A stretch of 9,788 bases of DNA. It comes from B13-G4 sp030606805 (GTDB taxonomy: Bacteria; Desulfobacterota; Desulfobacteria; Desulfobacterales; ETH-SRB1). Shown one piece after another: positions 1 through 5,966 of the stretch. Under the pieces are notes generated by a model. It made no database searches. It had not been told where the DNA came from and was given only the letters and a program-made list of their open reading frames with translations. Location of the stretch: positions 1 through 9,788 of the forward strand of contig JAUWFS010000126.1 of assembly GCA_030606805.1 (NCBI GenBank), read 5' to 3'. Numbering within the stretch: the first letter of the stretch is position 1; each line of letters starts with the position of its first letter. Position numbers and translations under genes: made by a program.

Positions 1-15
1 CAAGAAATCTTTAGG

Positions 16-77
16 AACGTGGACGAAATAACTTCCAAATCTATGCGCCTACTTGGGAAAGTTATTTCGTACACGTT
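16..77. repeat. Palindromic intergenic element downstream of fabF
   Basis: Two 19-nt arms (16-34 and 59-77) are reverse complements with one mismatch and enclose a 24-nt loop. The arms read AACGTGGACGAAATAACTT and AAGTTATTTCGTACACGTT. The fabF-side flank has no T-run on the minus strand after the hairpin, so it does not look like a classic intrinsic terminator. It is more like a dispersed palindromic repeat lodged after the operon. It could still slow transcription or protect the 3' end of the fabF mRNA. Confidence 0.7.
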
Positions 78-107
78 TCTTATATAAAATGGCAGAACAC
101 CTTAACT

Positions 108-1376
108 TTAGGCACTTTTTTTCCGCACCGAAGGTGCGTTATGGTATTTTCTAAAAACAAGTGACGCATTTGTCCCTCCAAAACCAAAAGAATTGGACAT
201 CGCAATCTCAACTTTTTTCCTACGTGCAGTGTTAGCAACATAATCAAGATCGCACTCTTCGGAAGGGTTATCAAAATTTATAGTCGGAGGAATAATATCT
301 TCATTGATTGCAAGAGTTGTGAAAACCGACTCAATTCCGCCGGCACCACCTAGCAGGTGTCCGGTCATAGATTTGGTTGAACTTATCGCTACCGAATAAG
401 CCTTGTCTTTGAATACCTGTTTGATTGCCATTGTTTCGTAAAGATCGTTAAGCTGTGTTGATGTGCCATGAGCATTAATGTAATCGACCTCGTTATAGGA
501 AATTTCTGCATCATCAAGAGCGGCCTGAATACACCTTGCTGCGCCTTCTCCATTAGGTGAAGGTGCGCTCATATGATATCCGTCTCCGCTCATACCATAT
601 CCACAAACCTCAGCATAAATACGAGCCCCCCTTTCCAATGCCCCTTCGAGAGTTTCAAGAATAAGAATACCGCTTCCTTCACCCACAATAAAACCATCAC
701 GATCGCGGTCAAAGGGGCGCGATGCTTTTTCAGGATCATCATTACGTGTTGACAGAGCTTTCATAGCATTAAAACCAGCGATACAGGTTGGTGTAATAAC
801 AGCCTCAACACCTCCTGTTATCATAACATCTGCTGCGCCTCTTTTTATGATTTCGAATGAATCGCCGACAGCATGTGTTCCTGCCGCACATGCAGTTGCA
901 ACTGAAGCATTGGGCCCCTTGGCGCCCAAATAAATAGAAACTATTCCAGGAGCCATGTTTCCAATCATCATAGGAATAAAAAACGGAGTTACTCTTTTTG
1001 GGCCCTTGGTATCAAGAACTCTTTGAGTTTCCTCCATTATAGAAAGTCCTCCCAAACCACATCCTGTCAGGACTCCAGTCCTGTTTGCATTGGAGCTGTC
1101 GATTACCAAACCCGAATCTTCAAGCGCCATACGGGAAGCCGCAACAGCATAAGCAATAAACAACTGTGTACGTTTTGCGTCTTTTTTCGTAAGATAATCC
1201 TCTGGCTTAAAACCCTTTACTTCTCCTGCAATCTTTGTATCAAAATCTTTAGTATCAAACCTGGTAATCTCACTTATTCCTGATTTTCCGGCACAAAGCG
1301 CCGGCCAGGTATTTTCAACACCTATACCAAGAGGTGTTATCAGCCCTACGCCGGTAACAACTACCCGTCTATCCAA
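108..1376 (-). CDS. fabF: 3-oxoacyl-[acyl-carrier-protein] synthase II (KAS II)
   Basis: FabF elongates fatty acids in the cytoplasm by condensing acyl-ACP with malonyl-ACP. The 422-residue product is a normal length for the family. The thiolase-fold catalytic triad is complete: nucleophile Cys163 in VATACAAGTH, His303 in NAHGTST and His340 in STKSMTGHLLG with Lys335. The C-terminal SNSFGFGGTNASL glycine-rich motif (395-406) is present. The start is a TTG at 1374-1376, supported by a strong Shine-Dalgarno AAAGGAGG 5 nt upstream (1382-1389); no ATG is suitably placed. It is the last gene of the rpmF-acd-fabG-acpP-fabF operon, 60 bp after acpP, a gap that holds a small hairpin. The extreme C-terminus (NAPSVRKKSA) extends a few residues past the usual end and is encoded over a short GC-rich palindrome at 124-138. 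The KAS II assignment over KAS I (FabB) follows from the acpP-fabF order and motif style. Confidence 0.97.
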   Translation of the reverse strand: MDRRVVVTGVGLITPLGIGVENTWPALCAGKSGISEITRFDTKDFDTKIAGEVKGFKPEDYLTKKDAKRTQLFIAYAVAASRMALEDSGLVIDSSNANRTGVLTGCGLGGLSIMEETQRVLDTKGPKRVTPFFIPMMIGNMAPGIVSIYLGAKGPNASVATACAAGTHAVGDSFEIIKRGAADVMITGGVEAVITPTCIAGFNAMKALSTRNDDPEKASRPFDRDRDGFIVGEGSGILILETLEGALERGARIYAEVCGYGMSGDGYHMSAPSPNGEGAARCIQAALDDAEISYNEVDYINAHGTSTQLNDLYETMAIKQVFKDKAYSVAISSTKSMTGHLLGGAGGIESVFTTLAINEDIIPPTINFDNPSEECDLDYVANTARRKKVEIAMSNSFGFGGTNASLVFRKYHNAPSVRKKSA

Positions 1377-1413
1377 GAAAACCTCCTTTAAAAGTCACCT
1401 TTTTTCTTATTTA

Positions 1414-1431
1414 GTAACCGTTCACGGTTAC
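1414..1431. promoter_or_regulatory. Small hairpin in the acpP-fabF gap
   Basis: GTAACCG (1414-1420) and CGGTTAC (1425-1431) are perfect complements with a 4-nt loop. On the operon mRNA the hairpin falls just after the acpP stop and about 25 nt before the fabF ribosome-binding site. No U-run follows directly, so it is not a clean terminator. It could stabilise the acpP transcript, which needs more protein than fabF, or mark a processing site. Its sequence shares GTTCACGGTTA with the tandem heptamers at 5403-5444, so it may instead be a member of that repeat family. Confidence 0.5.
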
Positions 1432-1436
1432 CTTAT

Positions 1437-1667
1437 TTACGAATGTTTATGAGTATATTCAATAGCATCCTTTACAGTCAGAATTTTTTCTGCATCCTCA
1501 TCAGGAATATCTATATCGAATTCTTCTTCCATTGACATTATAAGCTCAACCAGATCAAGCGAATCCGCCCCTAAATCATCCACAAACGATGCCTCAATCA
1601 CAACTTCATCCAAATCAACACTTAATTTTTCTGCAATAATCTTTTTTACTTTATCCTCAACTGACAT
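1437..1667 (-). CDS. acpP: Acyl carrier protein
   Basis: ACP is the small acidic cytoplasmic protein that carries growing acyl chains on a phosphopantetheine arm. The 76-residue product has the family's typical length. The attachment motif is DDLGADSLDLVEL with Ser36, followed by the acidic helix II/III segment MSMEEEFDIDIPDEDAEKI. I place the start at the ATG at 1667 (protein begins MSVEDKVKK) because AAAGGAG lies 8 nt upstream and the canonical ACP N-terminus begins there. The same frame is open upstream to an ATG at 1712 overlapping the fabG stop, but that would add 15 residues not seen in ACPs. It sits between fabG and fabF in the operon, the classic arrangement. Confidence 0.97.
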   Translation of the reverse strand: MSVEDKVKKIIAEKLSVDLDEVVIEASFVDDLGADSLDLVELIMSMEEEFDIDIPDEDAEKILTVKDAIEYTHKHS

Positions 1668-1689
1668 TAAGTTTTCTCCTTTCACATAA

Positions 1690-1709
1690 GAGACCTTTGA
1701 AAAAGGTTT
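1690..1709. repeat. Repeat-end-like hairpin between fabG and acpP
   Basis: The 15 bases GAGACCTTTGAAAAA (1690-1704) are identical to the left end of the palindromic element after the tRNA (4794-4808). Here they form part of a small perfect hairpin, ACCTTT-GAA-AAAGGT (1693-1707). It lies in the fabG-acpP gap, just upstream of the acpP ribosome-binding site. It could be a fragment of that repeat family or a chance match helped by low complexity. Confidence 0.4.
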
Positions 1710-2467
1710 CACATATACATTCCACCGTTTACATGGATTACCTGACCTGTAATGTACGCTGCATCATCTGAAGCCAGAAATTTAACAGCAGCGGCAACAT
1801 CTTCGGGCTGTCCCCCACGACCCATTGGTACTTGATCCAGCATAGCCTTCCTTGCCTTTTCAGGAAGCGCTGCTGTCATGTCTGTCTCAATAAAACCAGG
1901 AGCAACTGCATTTACAGTAACATTTCTGGCGGCAAGTTCTTTTGCCGCTGTTTTTGTCAGCCCAATTAATCCTGCCTTTGAAGCAGAATAATTCGCCTGT
2001 CCCGGGTTGCCGCTTACACCAACAACAGACGCTATATTTACTATACGGCCATAGCGCTGCTTCATCATGATTTTTGCGGCAAGTCTTGTGCAGGTAAATG
2101 CACCCTTTAAGTTTATATTTAACACCATATTCCAGTCGTTCTCTTTCATGCGAACCAAAAGCCCATCCTTGGTAATACCCGCATTGTTAACAAGAATATC
2201 TACACGACCGGTTTCATCAACTATTTTTTCAAAAAAAGCTTCAACCTCTTTTGCATTTGCGACATCGACACTCATGCTAACCGCCGAACTTCCCAGGTCG
2301 GCAACTAATCTTTCTGTATCAGCAGCAGCAGCCTCTTCAGCCTCGGGATTACCCGGAGAAAAATAGTTGAAATAGATTTGAGTATCCGGACTTGCCAGGG
2401 AAAGGCAAATAGATCGTCCAATACCTCTTGAAGCACCTGTGACAACAACAGTACGTTTTTCAGGCAT
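1709..2467 (-). CDS. fabG: 3-oxoacyl-[acyl-carrier-protein] reductase
   Basis: FabG uses NADPH to reduce 3-oxoacyl-ACP to 3-hydroxyacyl-ACP in the elongation cycle. The 252-residue product is a standard short-chain dehydrogenase/reductase. The Rossmann motif is TGASRGIG (10-17), then NNAG (94-97), the catalytic Ser147 in NIAS, and Tyr160 and Lys164 in YSASK. It ends with the VNGGMYM tail typical of FabG. A slightly long loop after beta-2 (about 33-52, acidic and alanine-rich) is the only deviation. The ATG at 2467 is 2 nt after the dehydrogenase stop, and its Shine-Dalgarno GAGAGG is made of that gene's last two sense codons, implying translational coupling. acpP follows. A generic SDR role is possible on sequence alone, but the fab context decides. 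Confidence 0.95.
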   Translation of the reverse strand: MPEKRTVVVTGASRGIGRSICLSLASPDTQIYFNYFSPGNPEAEEAAAADTERLVADLGSSAVSMSVDVANAKEVEAFFEKIVDETGRVDILVNNAGITKDGLLVRMKENDWNMVLNINLKGAFTCTRLAAKIMMKQRYGRIVNIASVVGVSGNPGQANYSASKAGLIGLTKTAAKELAARNVTVNAVAPGFIETDMTAALPEKARKAMLDQVPMGRGGQPEDVAAAVKFLASDDAAYITGQVIHVNGGMYM

Positions 2468-2469
2468 AA

Positions 2470-4131
2470 TTACCTCTCAAATAATATGTCCGCAACCATA
2501 TCCATGTCTTTAATGACATTTTCATAGCTGCCAAGCAGTTTATTGTAAGAAATAGCCTCCATAAAATCAGAGACGATTTTTTGATCAAAAGCACCGGAGC
2601 CCATCAGTATCTTCAACATATTATGAGCTACGACTTGTGCTGCTTCATTTGCAAAAATCCTTGACATTGCCTTTATTTTTTCGGCTTTAGGATCTCCTGC
2701 TTCAACAAGTGATTTGGCCTTACGCGCCATGCTTGCTCCAACCTCCACATGTGTCATCATATCGGACAGGGCAAACATAATATCTTGTTTTCTGGTAAGC
2801 TTGTTATCATGTACGAGCATTATGGTATCATTAAGAGCTCTGGCGGCAAGCCCATAAAATTTGCATCCGGCATCATTCAGGGTATTATTCAATTCTTCCA
2901 TCTCCGAAGATATGTCTCCGTAATATTTACCCTTTGTTTTCCGCGTAATTTTCCAGCGGAACGTGCTGATTATATTTTGCTGAATTTCGCTGGTGCCTTC
3001 ATAAATACAGGTAATTTTAACATCTCTTTTTATCTTTTCTACCTCAAATTCGTGAATGTATCCATAACCACCAAGCGCCTGTATGGCATCATCGGCTGCT
3101 TTGTTGGCGGCTTCAGTAGCAAAGAACTTGGCGATTGATCCTTCAACCTGCAGATCATCTTCCCCTGAATCCAATCTCTGGGCAACTTCTTCCATATAGG
3201 CTGTTGCAGCTTCGAGTCTTACAGCATTTGGAACAACCAGCTTGTGTGTATAACCCTGTTTTTCAGAAAGAGGAGAGCCGAACTGAATTCTCTCCTTAGC
3301 ATATGAGATAGCTATATCGAGAGCCGCTTCGCCGGCGCCAAGACCCATAGCAGCAACCATAAGCCTTGTATATCCAAAAACCTTATTAGCCTGCCTCATC
3401 CCTTCTCCAGGAACACCACCAATAAGATTTTCAATTGGTACAAATACATCGGTAAATGAAAGAGGTGATGTATTTGACGCACGTATCCCGTGTTTTTTTT
3501 CACCCTTGCTCTGAACAAAGCCTTCCGTGCCTTTCTCCACAATAAAAAATGATGGTCCATCCGGGGTATTGGCAAGAACTGTAATGAAATCAGCATATCC
3601 ACCTGTTGATATAAACTGTTTGGTCCCGTTTATATTGTATCCAATGATCTCACCTGCATCGTTTGTTACAGGATCGGCCTTTGTCTTTAAGGCAGCAAGG
3701 TTGCTTCCGGCTCCAGCTTCAGTAACGGCATATGCTACAAGAGATTTCCCTTCAGAAATAGATCCAAGCCATTTATGCTTCTGCTCATCAGTAGCTCCAA
3801 CCAGTATAGGGTCTGAGCCAAGCTGAATAGCAAAAAAACCTGTTGCAATCCCTAAACATATATTTGATATTTCACGAATTACCTCACAGCAGTCACGTGC
3901 CCCTCCTCCTATACCTCCGTATTCTTCAGGTATAAACAGGAGTTGCAGACCGATATCCTCTCCAAGCAATTCACGGATCGTATCTTCAGGGAAAATTTCA
4001 TTTTTATCAAATTCAAGAATTTTTTCCTTTGTAAGCAAGCGTTTCCTAAGCTGTCTTACAGTATCAATTATCATCTGCCTTGACTCAAGATCGAGACCTT
4101 TGAGGTTACGTCCAGGTGTTGATGTCGTCAT
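2470..4131 (-). CDS. Acyl-CoA dehydrogenase family flavoprotein with C-terminal extension
   Basis: FAD-dependent alpha,beta-dehydrogenation of an acyl thioester is the family reaction; electrons normally go to ETF. The product has 553 residues, about 170 more than the classic 380-residue enzymes. Residues 1-130 form the N-terminal helical domain, with FIPEEYGGIGGG. The middle domain has the flavin-contacting AYAVTEAGAGSN (133-144), INGTKQFIS and the FTDVFVP strand. The C-terminal domain has ERIQFGSPL, QALGGYGY (351-358) and the catalytic Glu378 in IYEGTSEIQ. Residues 400-553 are an extra helical region. The active site is therefore complete. The ATG at 4131 is 3 nt after the rpmF stop, with AAAAGGA inside rpmF's last codons. 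It sits where plsX-fabH-fabD often lie, so an acyl-ACP substrate or a link to fatty acid synthesis is possible, though unproven. It could equally be an ordinary beta-oxidation enzyme. Confidence 0.9.
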   Translation of the reverse strand: MTTSTPGRNLKGLDLESRQMIIDTVRQLRKRLLTKEKILEFDKNEIFPEDTIRELLGEDIGLQLLFIPEEYGGIGGGARDCCEVIREISNICLGIATGFFAIQLGSDPILVGATDEQKHKWLGSISEGKSLVAYAVTEAGAGSNLAALKTKADPVTNDAGEIIGYNINGTKQFISTGGYADFITVLANTPDGPSFFIVEKGTEGFVQSKGEKKHGIRASNTSPLSFTDVFVPIENLIGGVPGEGMRQANKVFGYTRLMVAAMGLGAGEAALDIAISYAKERIQFGSPLSEKQGYTHKLVVPNAVRLEAATAYMEEVAQRLDSGEDDLQVEGSIAKFFATEAANKAADDAIQALGGYGYIHEFEVEKIKRDVKITCIYEGTSEIQQNIISTFRWKITRKTKGKYYGDISSEMEELNNTLNDAGCKFYGLAARALNDTIMLVHDNKLTRKQDIMFALSDMMTHVEVGASMARKAKSLVEAGDPKAEKIKAMSRIFANEAAQVVAHNMLKILMGSGAFDQKIVSDFMEAISYNKLLGSYENVIKDMDMVADILFER

Positions 4132-4134
4132 ATT

Positions 4135-4317
4135 TTAATCCTTTTCTATTTCAATAACAGTACGCTCCTTATACGTACCGCAGGAATGACATACATGATG
4201 TGAAAGTTTAGTTTCTCCGCACTGGGGGCAAGCGGTCAAATTGGGAGCCGTTGCTTTAATGTGAGCACGTCTGCTGTTTCGCTTTGACTTAGATTTTTTA
4301 CGTTTTGGTACAGGCAT
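4135..4317 (-). CDS. rpmF: 50S ribosomal protein L32
   Basis: L32 is a small protein of the large ribosomal subunit. The 60-residue product starts MPVPKRKKSKSKRNSRRAH, the invariant basic N-terminus of L32. It carries the zinc-ribbon pair CPQCG (Cys30, Cys33) and CHSCG (Cys43, Cys46), so this is the zinc-binding form. The ATG at 4317 has AGGAGA 7 nt upstream. It is the first gene of the operon: the region upstream contains a promoter and no further minus-strand gene. In many bacteria rpmF heads the plsX-fab cluster, usually after a DUF177 (yceD) gene; no yceD is seen here. Its last codons supply the ribosome-binding site of the following dehydrogenase. Confidence 0.98.
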   Translation of the reverse strand: MPVPKRKKSKSKRNSRRAHIKATAPNLTACPQCGETKLSHHVCHSCGTYKERTVIEIEKD

Positions 4318-4389
4318 GAGTAATCTCCTAACTATTTGTATTTATATGCTATATAATATAATTCACTACTTAATAATAAAGTAGTAACA

Positions 4390-4418
4390 CTAGTAATTTA
4401 ATTGAAAAAAATTGTCAA
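4390..4418 (-). promoter_or_regulatory. Candidate sigma-70 promoter of the rpmF-fab operon
   Basis: On the minus strand a consensus -35 TTGACA (4413-4418) is followed by a 17-nt spacer and TACTAG (4390-4395), a 3/6 match to the -10 box. Transcription would start near 4383 and give a leader of about 65 nt before rpmF. That leader includes a 7-bp hairpin (ACTACTT 4365-4371 with AAGTAGT 4379-4385) close to the 5' end. The region is very AT-rich, so a chance -10 is possible. Confidence 0.5.
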
Positions 4419-4558
4419 GAACTTTATTCTGTTGTAATATTTCAGTTTTTTGAAAATATATCCGCTTCAGCCGGCGTGGGAATGACGAGTCCCTGATACG
4501 ATATTTCACGCATGACAAGATATTAGCTTGGCTATATTGAAAAAAGTGCTGAATTAAC
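4419..4558. other. Intergenic DNA upstream of the operon promoter
   Basis: No gene is visible. The stretch CAGCCGGCGTGGGAATGACG (4469-4488) resembles the decayed end of a REP-like sequence common in Gram-negative intergenic regions, but no intact palindrome remains. An imperfect AT-rich hairpin lies at about 4438-4459. Confidence 0.3.
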
Positions 4559-4586
4559 TTGACTCAATTGTTAATTTTATTATAGA
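4559..4586 (+). promoter_or_regulatory. Candidate promoter of tRNA-Gln overlapping a repeat end
   Basis: TTGACT (4559-4564) and TATAGA (4581-4586) are separated by 16 nt, a 5/6 and a 4/6 match to sigma-70 boxes. The -10 box is the first six bases of the 106-bp palindromic element, so a transcript would carry the element as the 5' leader of the tRNA precursor. A weaker alternative is TTGTGA (4658-4663) with TCTATA (4681-4686) at the other end of the element. Confidence 0.35.
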
Positions 4587-4686
4587 CTTTCAGATAAATA
4601 ATTTCACTGCGTTATCAGTCGTCGACGTATAACTAATACGTCTTCCTCCTTCTGGCCTTGTGAAATGAATTATCTGAAAGTCTATA
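4581..4686 (+). repeat. 106-bp palindromic element, copy 1
   Basis: Two 27-nt arms (4581-4607 and 4660-4686) are complementary at 25 of 27 positions, around a 52-nt core (4608-4659). The ends are TATAGACT and AGTCTATA. A second 106-bp copy in the opposite orientation lies at 8589-8694. The cores match at 41 of 52 positions, and at four stem positions both partners have changed so that pairing is kept. The core also holds a 7-bp hairpin, GACGTAT with ATACGTC. It lies immediately upstream of tRNA-Gln. Confidence 0.85.
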
Positions 4687-4711
4687 TATTTATTACAAAA
4701 TAAGATTTTAA

Positions 4712-4785
4712 TGAGGGATCGTCTAAAGGCAGGACGACGGGTTCTGGTCCCGTTAATCAAGGTTCGAATCCTTGTCCCTCAGCCA
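4712..4785 (+). tRNA. tRNA-Gln (anticodon CUG)
   Basis: A full cloverleaf can be drawn. The acceptor stem is TGAGGGA (4712-4718) with TCCCTCA (4775-4781), starting with the U1-A72 pair typical of tRNA-Gln. The anticodon stem is ACGGG (4737-4741) with CCCGT (4749-4753), and the loop TTCTGGT carries anticodon CTG at 4744-4746. The T arm is CAAGG-TTCGAAT-CCTTG (4758-4774). The discriminator is G4782 and CCA is encoded at 4783-4785. It reads CAG codons. It is flanked closely by palindromic elements on both sides, and no integrase gene or attachment-site duplication of its 3' end is visible in the window. Confidence 0.97.
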
Positions 4786-4792
4786 AATAATC

Positions 4793-4936
4793 TGAGACCT
4801 TTGAAAAATGTTCAATTTTGTTCAAGTTCAAGGAAGGCGAAAATTTTAAATGCAGGAATACATTGAGTATTTCGAGGCTTAAAATTTGAGCCTGACGCAA
4901 AAATTGGGCAAAAGGGGGCGTTTTGCAAAGGTCTCA
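4793..4936. repeat. 144-bp palindromic element after tRNA-Gln
   Basis: Perfect 11-nt ends TGAGACCTTTG (4793-4803) and CAAAGGTCTCA (4926-4936) enclose further nested pairings. These are CAATTTT (4813-4819) with AAAATTG (4900-4906), AAATTTTAA (4841-4849) with TTAAAATTT (4879-4887), and AATAC (4857-4861) with GTATT (4867-4871). The stem order suggests one long branched hairpin. Sequence differs from the 106-bp element, so it is a separate repeat family. It starts 7 nt after the tRNA CCA and would be co-transcribed as the 3' trailer. Confidence 0.75.
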
Positions 4937-4941
4937 AGCTT

Positions 4942-4984
4942 AGGGGTTATGAGTTTTTTCTTATAACCCCTTTTGACTTTTTTC
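4942..4984 (+). terminator. Intrinsic terminator of the tRNA-Gln transcript
   Basis: AGGGGTTAT (4942-4950) pairs perfectly with ATAACCCCT (4963-4971) around a 12-nt loop. The hairpin is followed by a broken T-rich tract (TTTTGACTTTTTTC). It lies just after the 144-bp element and before the next gene's leader, which fits the end of the tRNA transcript. Confidence 0.75.
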
Positions 4985-4985
4985 T

Positions 4986-5036
4986 TACCTGAATTTTACA
5001 AGATTCAGGTATTATACTTTTGGGCCATTGCAATGG
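4986..5036. promoter_or_regulatory. Hairpin and 12-bp palindrome upstream of the 113-residue gene
   Basis: TACCTGAAT (4986-4994) and ATTCAGGTA (5003-5011) form a perfect 9-bp stem with an 8-nt loop. Fourteen bases on lies a perfect 12-bp palindrome, CCATTGCAATGG (5025-5036), ending 22 nt before the start codon. The palindrome could be an operator or a protein-binding site. I cannot name a regulator. Confidence 0.4.
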
Positions 5037-5058
5037 TATTTAAGGATATTTATATAAA

Positions 5059-5400
5059 ATGACAAATTATGAACTGGCAAAACAGATTTACAGGGATTTA
5101 TCACCTATTGCGCCAAAATTATCTGCCGCTCTTAACCGTGCATTAGTTGATATCGGCGAAGGATCAGTTTTATACGGCCTTGAAAAAGGAATGCACAAAG
5201 ACGACGTTGTAACTTTTCATGAAACTGAAATTATCAACCTGGCAGGAACTGATCAGGCTAGTATAATTGCAAAAATTTCAGAAGTATTATTTCAGTTAGA
5301 GGGGCATACTTCCTGGAAAGTTATAGTTGACAAGAGGCCTAGCCCCAACAAAAAAAATATTGAGCTGTTTTATACGCTTATCAGAAATAAAGATGCTTAG
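5059..5400 (+). CDS. Conserved-looking hypothetical protein, 113 residues
   Basis: I do not recognise this protein. It has 113 residues, no signal peptide and no membrane segment, so it is probably cytoplasmic. The first 35 residues look helical (ELAKQIYRDLSPIAPKLSAALNRAL). A mixed alpha/beta stretch follows, with HETEIINLAGTDQASIIAKISEVLFQLEGH (54-83) and then KVIVDKRPSPNKK. No cysteines are present. The ATG at 5059 has AAGGA at 5042-5046, a long 12-nt spacing, so initiation may be modest. Codon use looks ordinary for the window, which supports a real gene. It stands alone on the plus strand between the tRNA terminator and a repeat-filled gap. The upstream palindromes may regulate it. The function is unknown. 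Confidence 0.75.
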   Translation: MTNYELAKQIYRDLSPIAPKLSAALNRALVDIGEGSVLYGLEKGMHKDDVVTFHETEIINLAGTDQASIIAKISEVLFQLEGHTSWKVIVDKRPSPNKKNIELFYTLIRNKDA

Positions 5401-5402
5401 AA

Positions 5403-5444
5403 ACGGTTCACGGTTAACAGTTCACGGTTGACGGTTGACGGTTG
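5403..5444 (+). repeat. Six tandem heptamers (ACGGTTG type)
   Basis: From 5403 the sequence reads as six 7-base units in a row: ACGGTTC, ACGGTTA, ACAGTTC, then three identical ACGGTTG. The array begins 3 bases after the stop codon of the preceding gene. The fabF-acpP hairpin (1414-1431) and the end of the next inverted repeat (5570-5579) share the CCGTTCACGG sequence with it. Confidence 0.85.
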
Positions 5445-5458
5445 ATCAAAGCATAAAG

Positions 5459-5579
5459 GTAAGCGTTCACGTTGAAATTGGAAATTTGGCCTTCATGCTT
5501 TTGTATTGTTCTTCCCAATTTCCAATTTCTACTTTAATCTCCCCCTACTTTCCAATTTTAAATTTCAAGCCGTGAACGG
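5459..5579. repeat. Nested inverted repeat after the hypothetical gene
   Basis: The outer arms CGTTCACG (5464-5471) and CGTGAACG (5571-5578) are perfect. Inside, GAAATTGGAAATTTGG (5474-5489) pairs with CCCAATTTCCAATTTC (5514-5529) with one mismatch. The left boundary GTAAGCGTTCACG resembles GTAAGCGCTTACG at the right edge of the repeat at 8830-9010, hinting at related building blocks. Confidence 0.7.
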
Positions 5580-5890
5580 GTACTACTTTCCAAACTGTAT
5601 GATTCTATTTTAACAAAAACTACACACTTTTCACATCATCTTATTTGAGAAAACTATAACCTAAAGGGATGTCCCGCATTCCCCTCTTTCCCATCCTTAG
5701 ACCGAGCCTTATGTACTATCCTGAAACTATGTAATTTACTTCTCAATTTCACATATTTTCTATGAATTAGCATAGCTATCTTTGTCATATAATTAATGTA
5801 ACTATTTAATATCTAAGGAATTACTTCAATAATAATATCAATGGCATGTTTTTTGCTGATATAAACCTTAAGAGAAAGATAGTCGTTAAT
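5580..5890. other. Gene-free AT-rich intergenic stretch
   Basis: No coding region, RNA gene or clear repeat is visible in these 311 bases. The stretch is very AT-rich and probably holds only regulatory DNA for the downstream PAS-LuxR gene. Confidence 0.4.
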
Positions 5891-5891
5891 T

Positions 5892-5918
5892 TTGACATAA
5901 AAAAGATCCGATTATGTA
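5892..5918 (+). promoter_or_regulatory. Candidate promoter of the PAS-LuxR gene
   Basis: A perfect -35 TTGACA (5892-5897) is followed by possible -10 boxes TATGTA (5913-5918, 15-nt spacer) or TATTTA (5917-5922, 19-nt spacer). Neither spacing is ideal. The start codon is at 5967 with GAAGGGA 6 nt upstream. Confidence 0.35.
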
Positions 5919-5966
5919 TTTAGAATTTATGCAGCATGATATTAGCCCGGGTCGAAGGGAATACTC

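Noticed and set aside
124..138. CGCACC-GAA-GGTGCG hairpin as the operon terminator
   Set aside because: It lies inside the fabF coding end, and on the minus strand it is followed by an A-run and no T-run.
1668..1712. Upstream ATG at 1712 as the acpP start, overlapping the fabG stop
   Set aside because: It would add 15 residues absent from ACPs. The ATG at 1667 has a strong AAAGGAG at proper spacing and gives the canonical N-terminus.
2749..3138. 129-codon plus-strand frame inside the dehydrogenase
   Set aside because: It is antisense to a clear, complete gene and has no motif or ribosome-binding site of its own.
4712..4785. tRNA-Gln as an integration site of a genomic island
   Set aside because: No integrase and no duplicated tRNA 3' end are visible in the window; the flanking repeats are palindromic elements.
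5403..5444. CRISPR-like array
   Set aside because: The units are 7 bases, directly adjacent, with no spacers.
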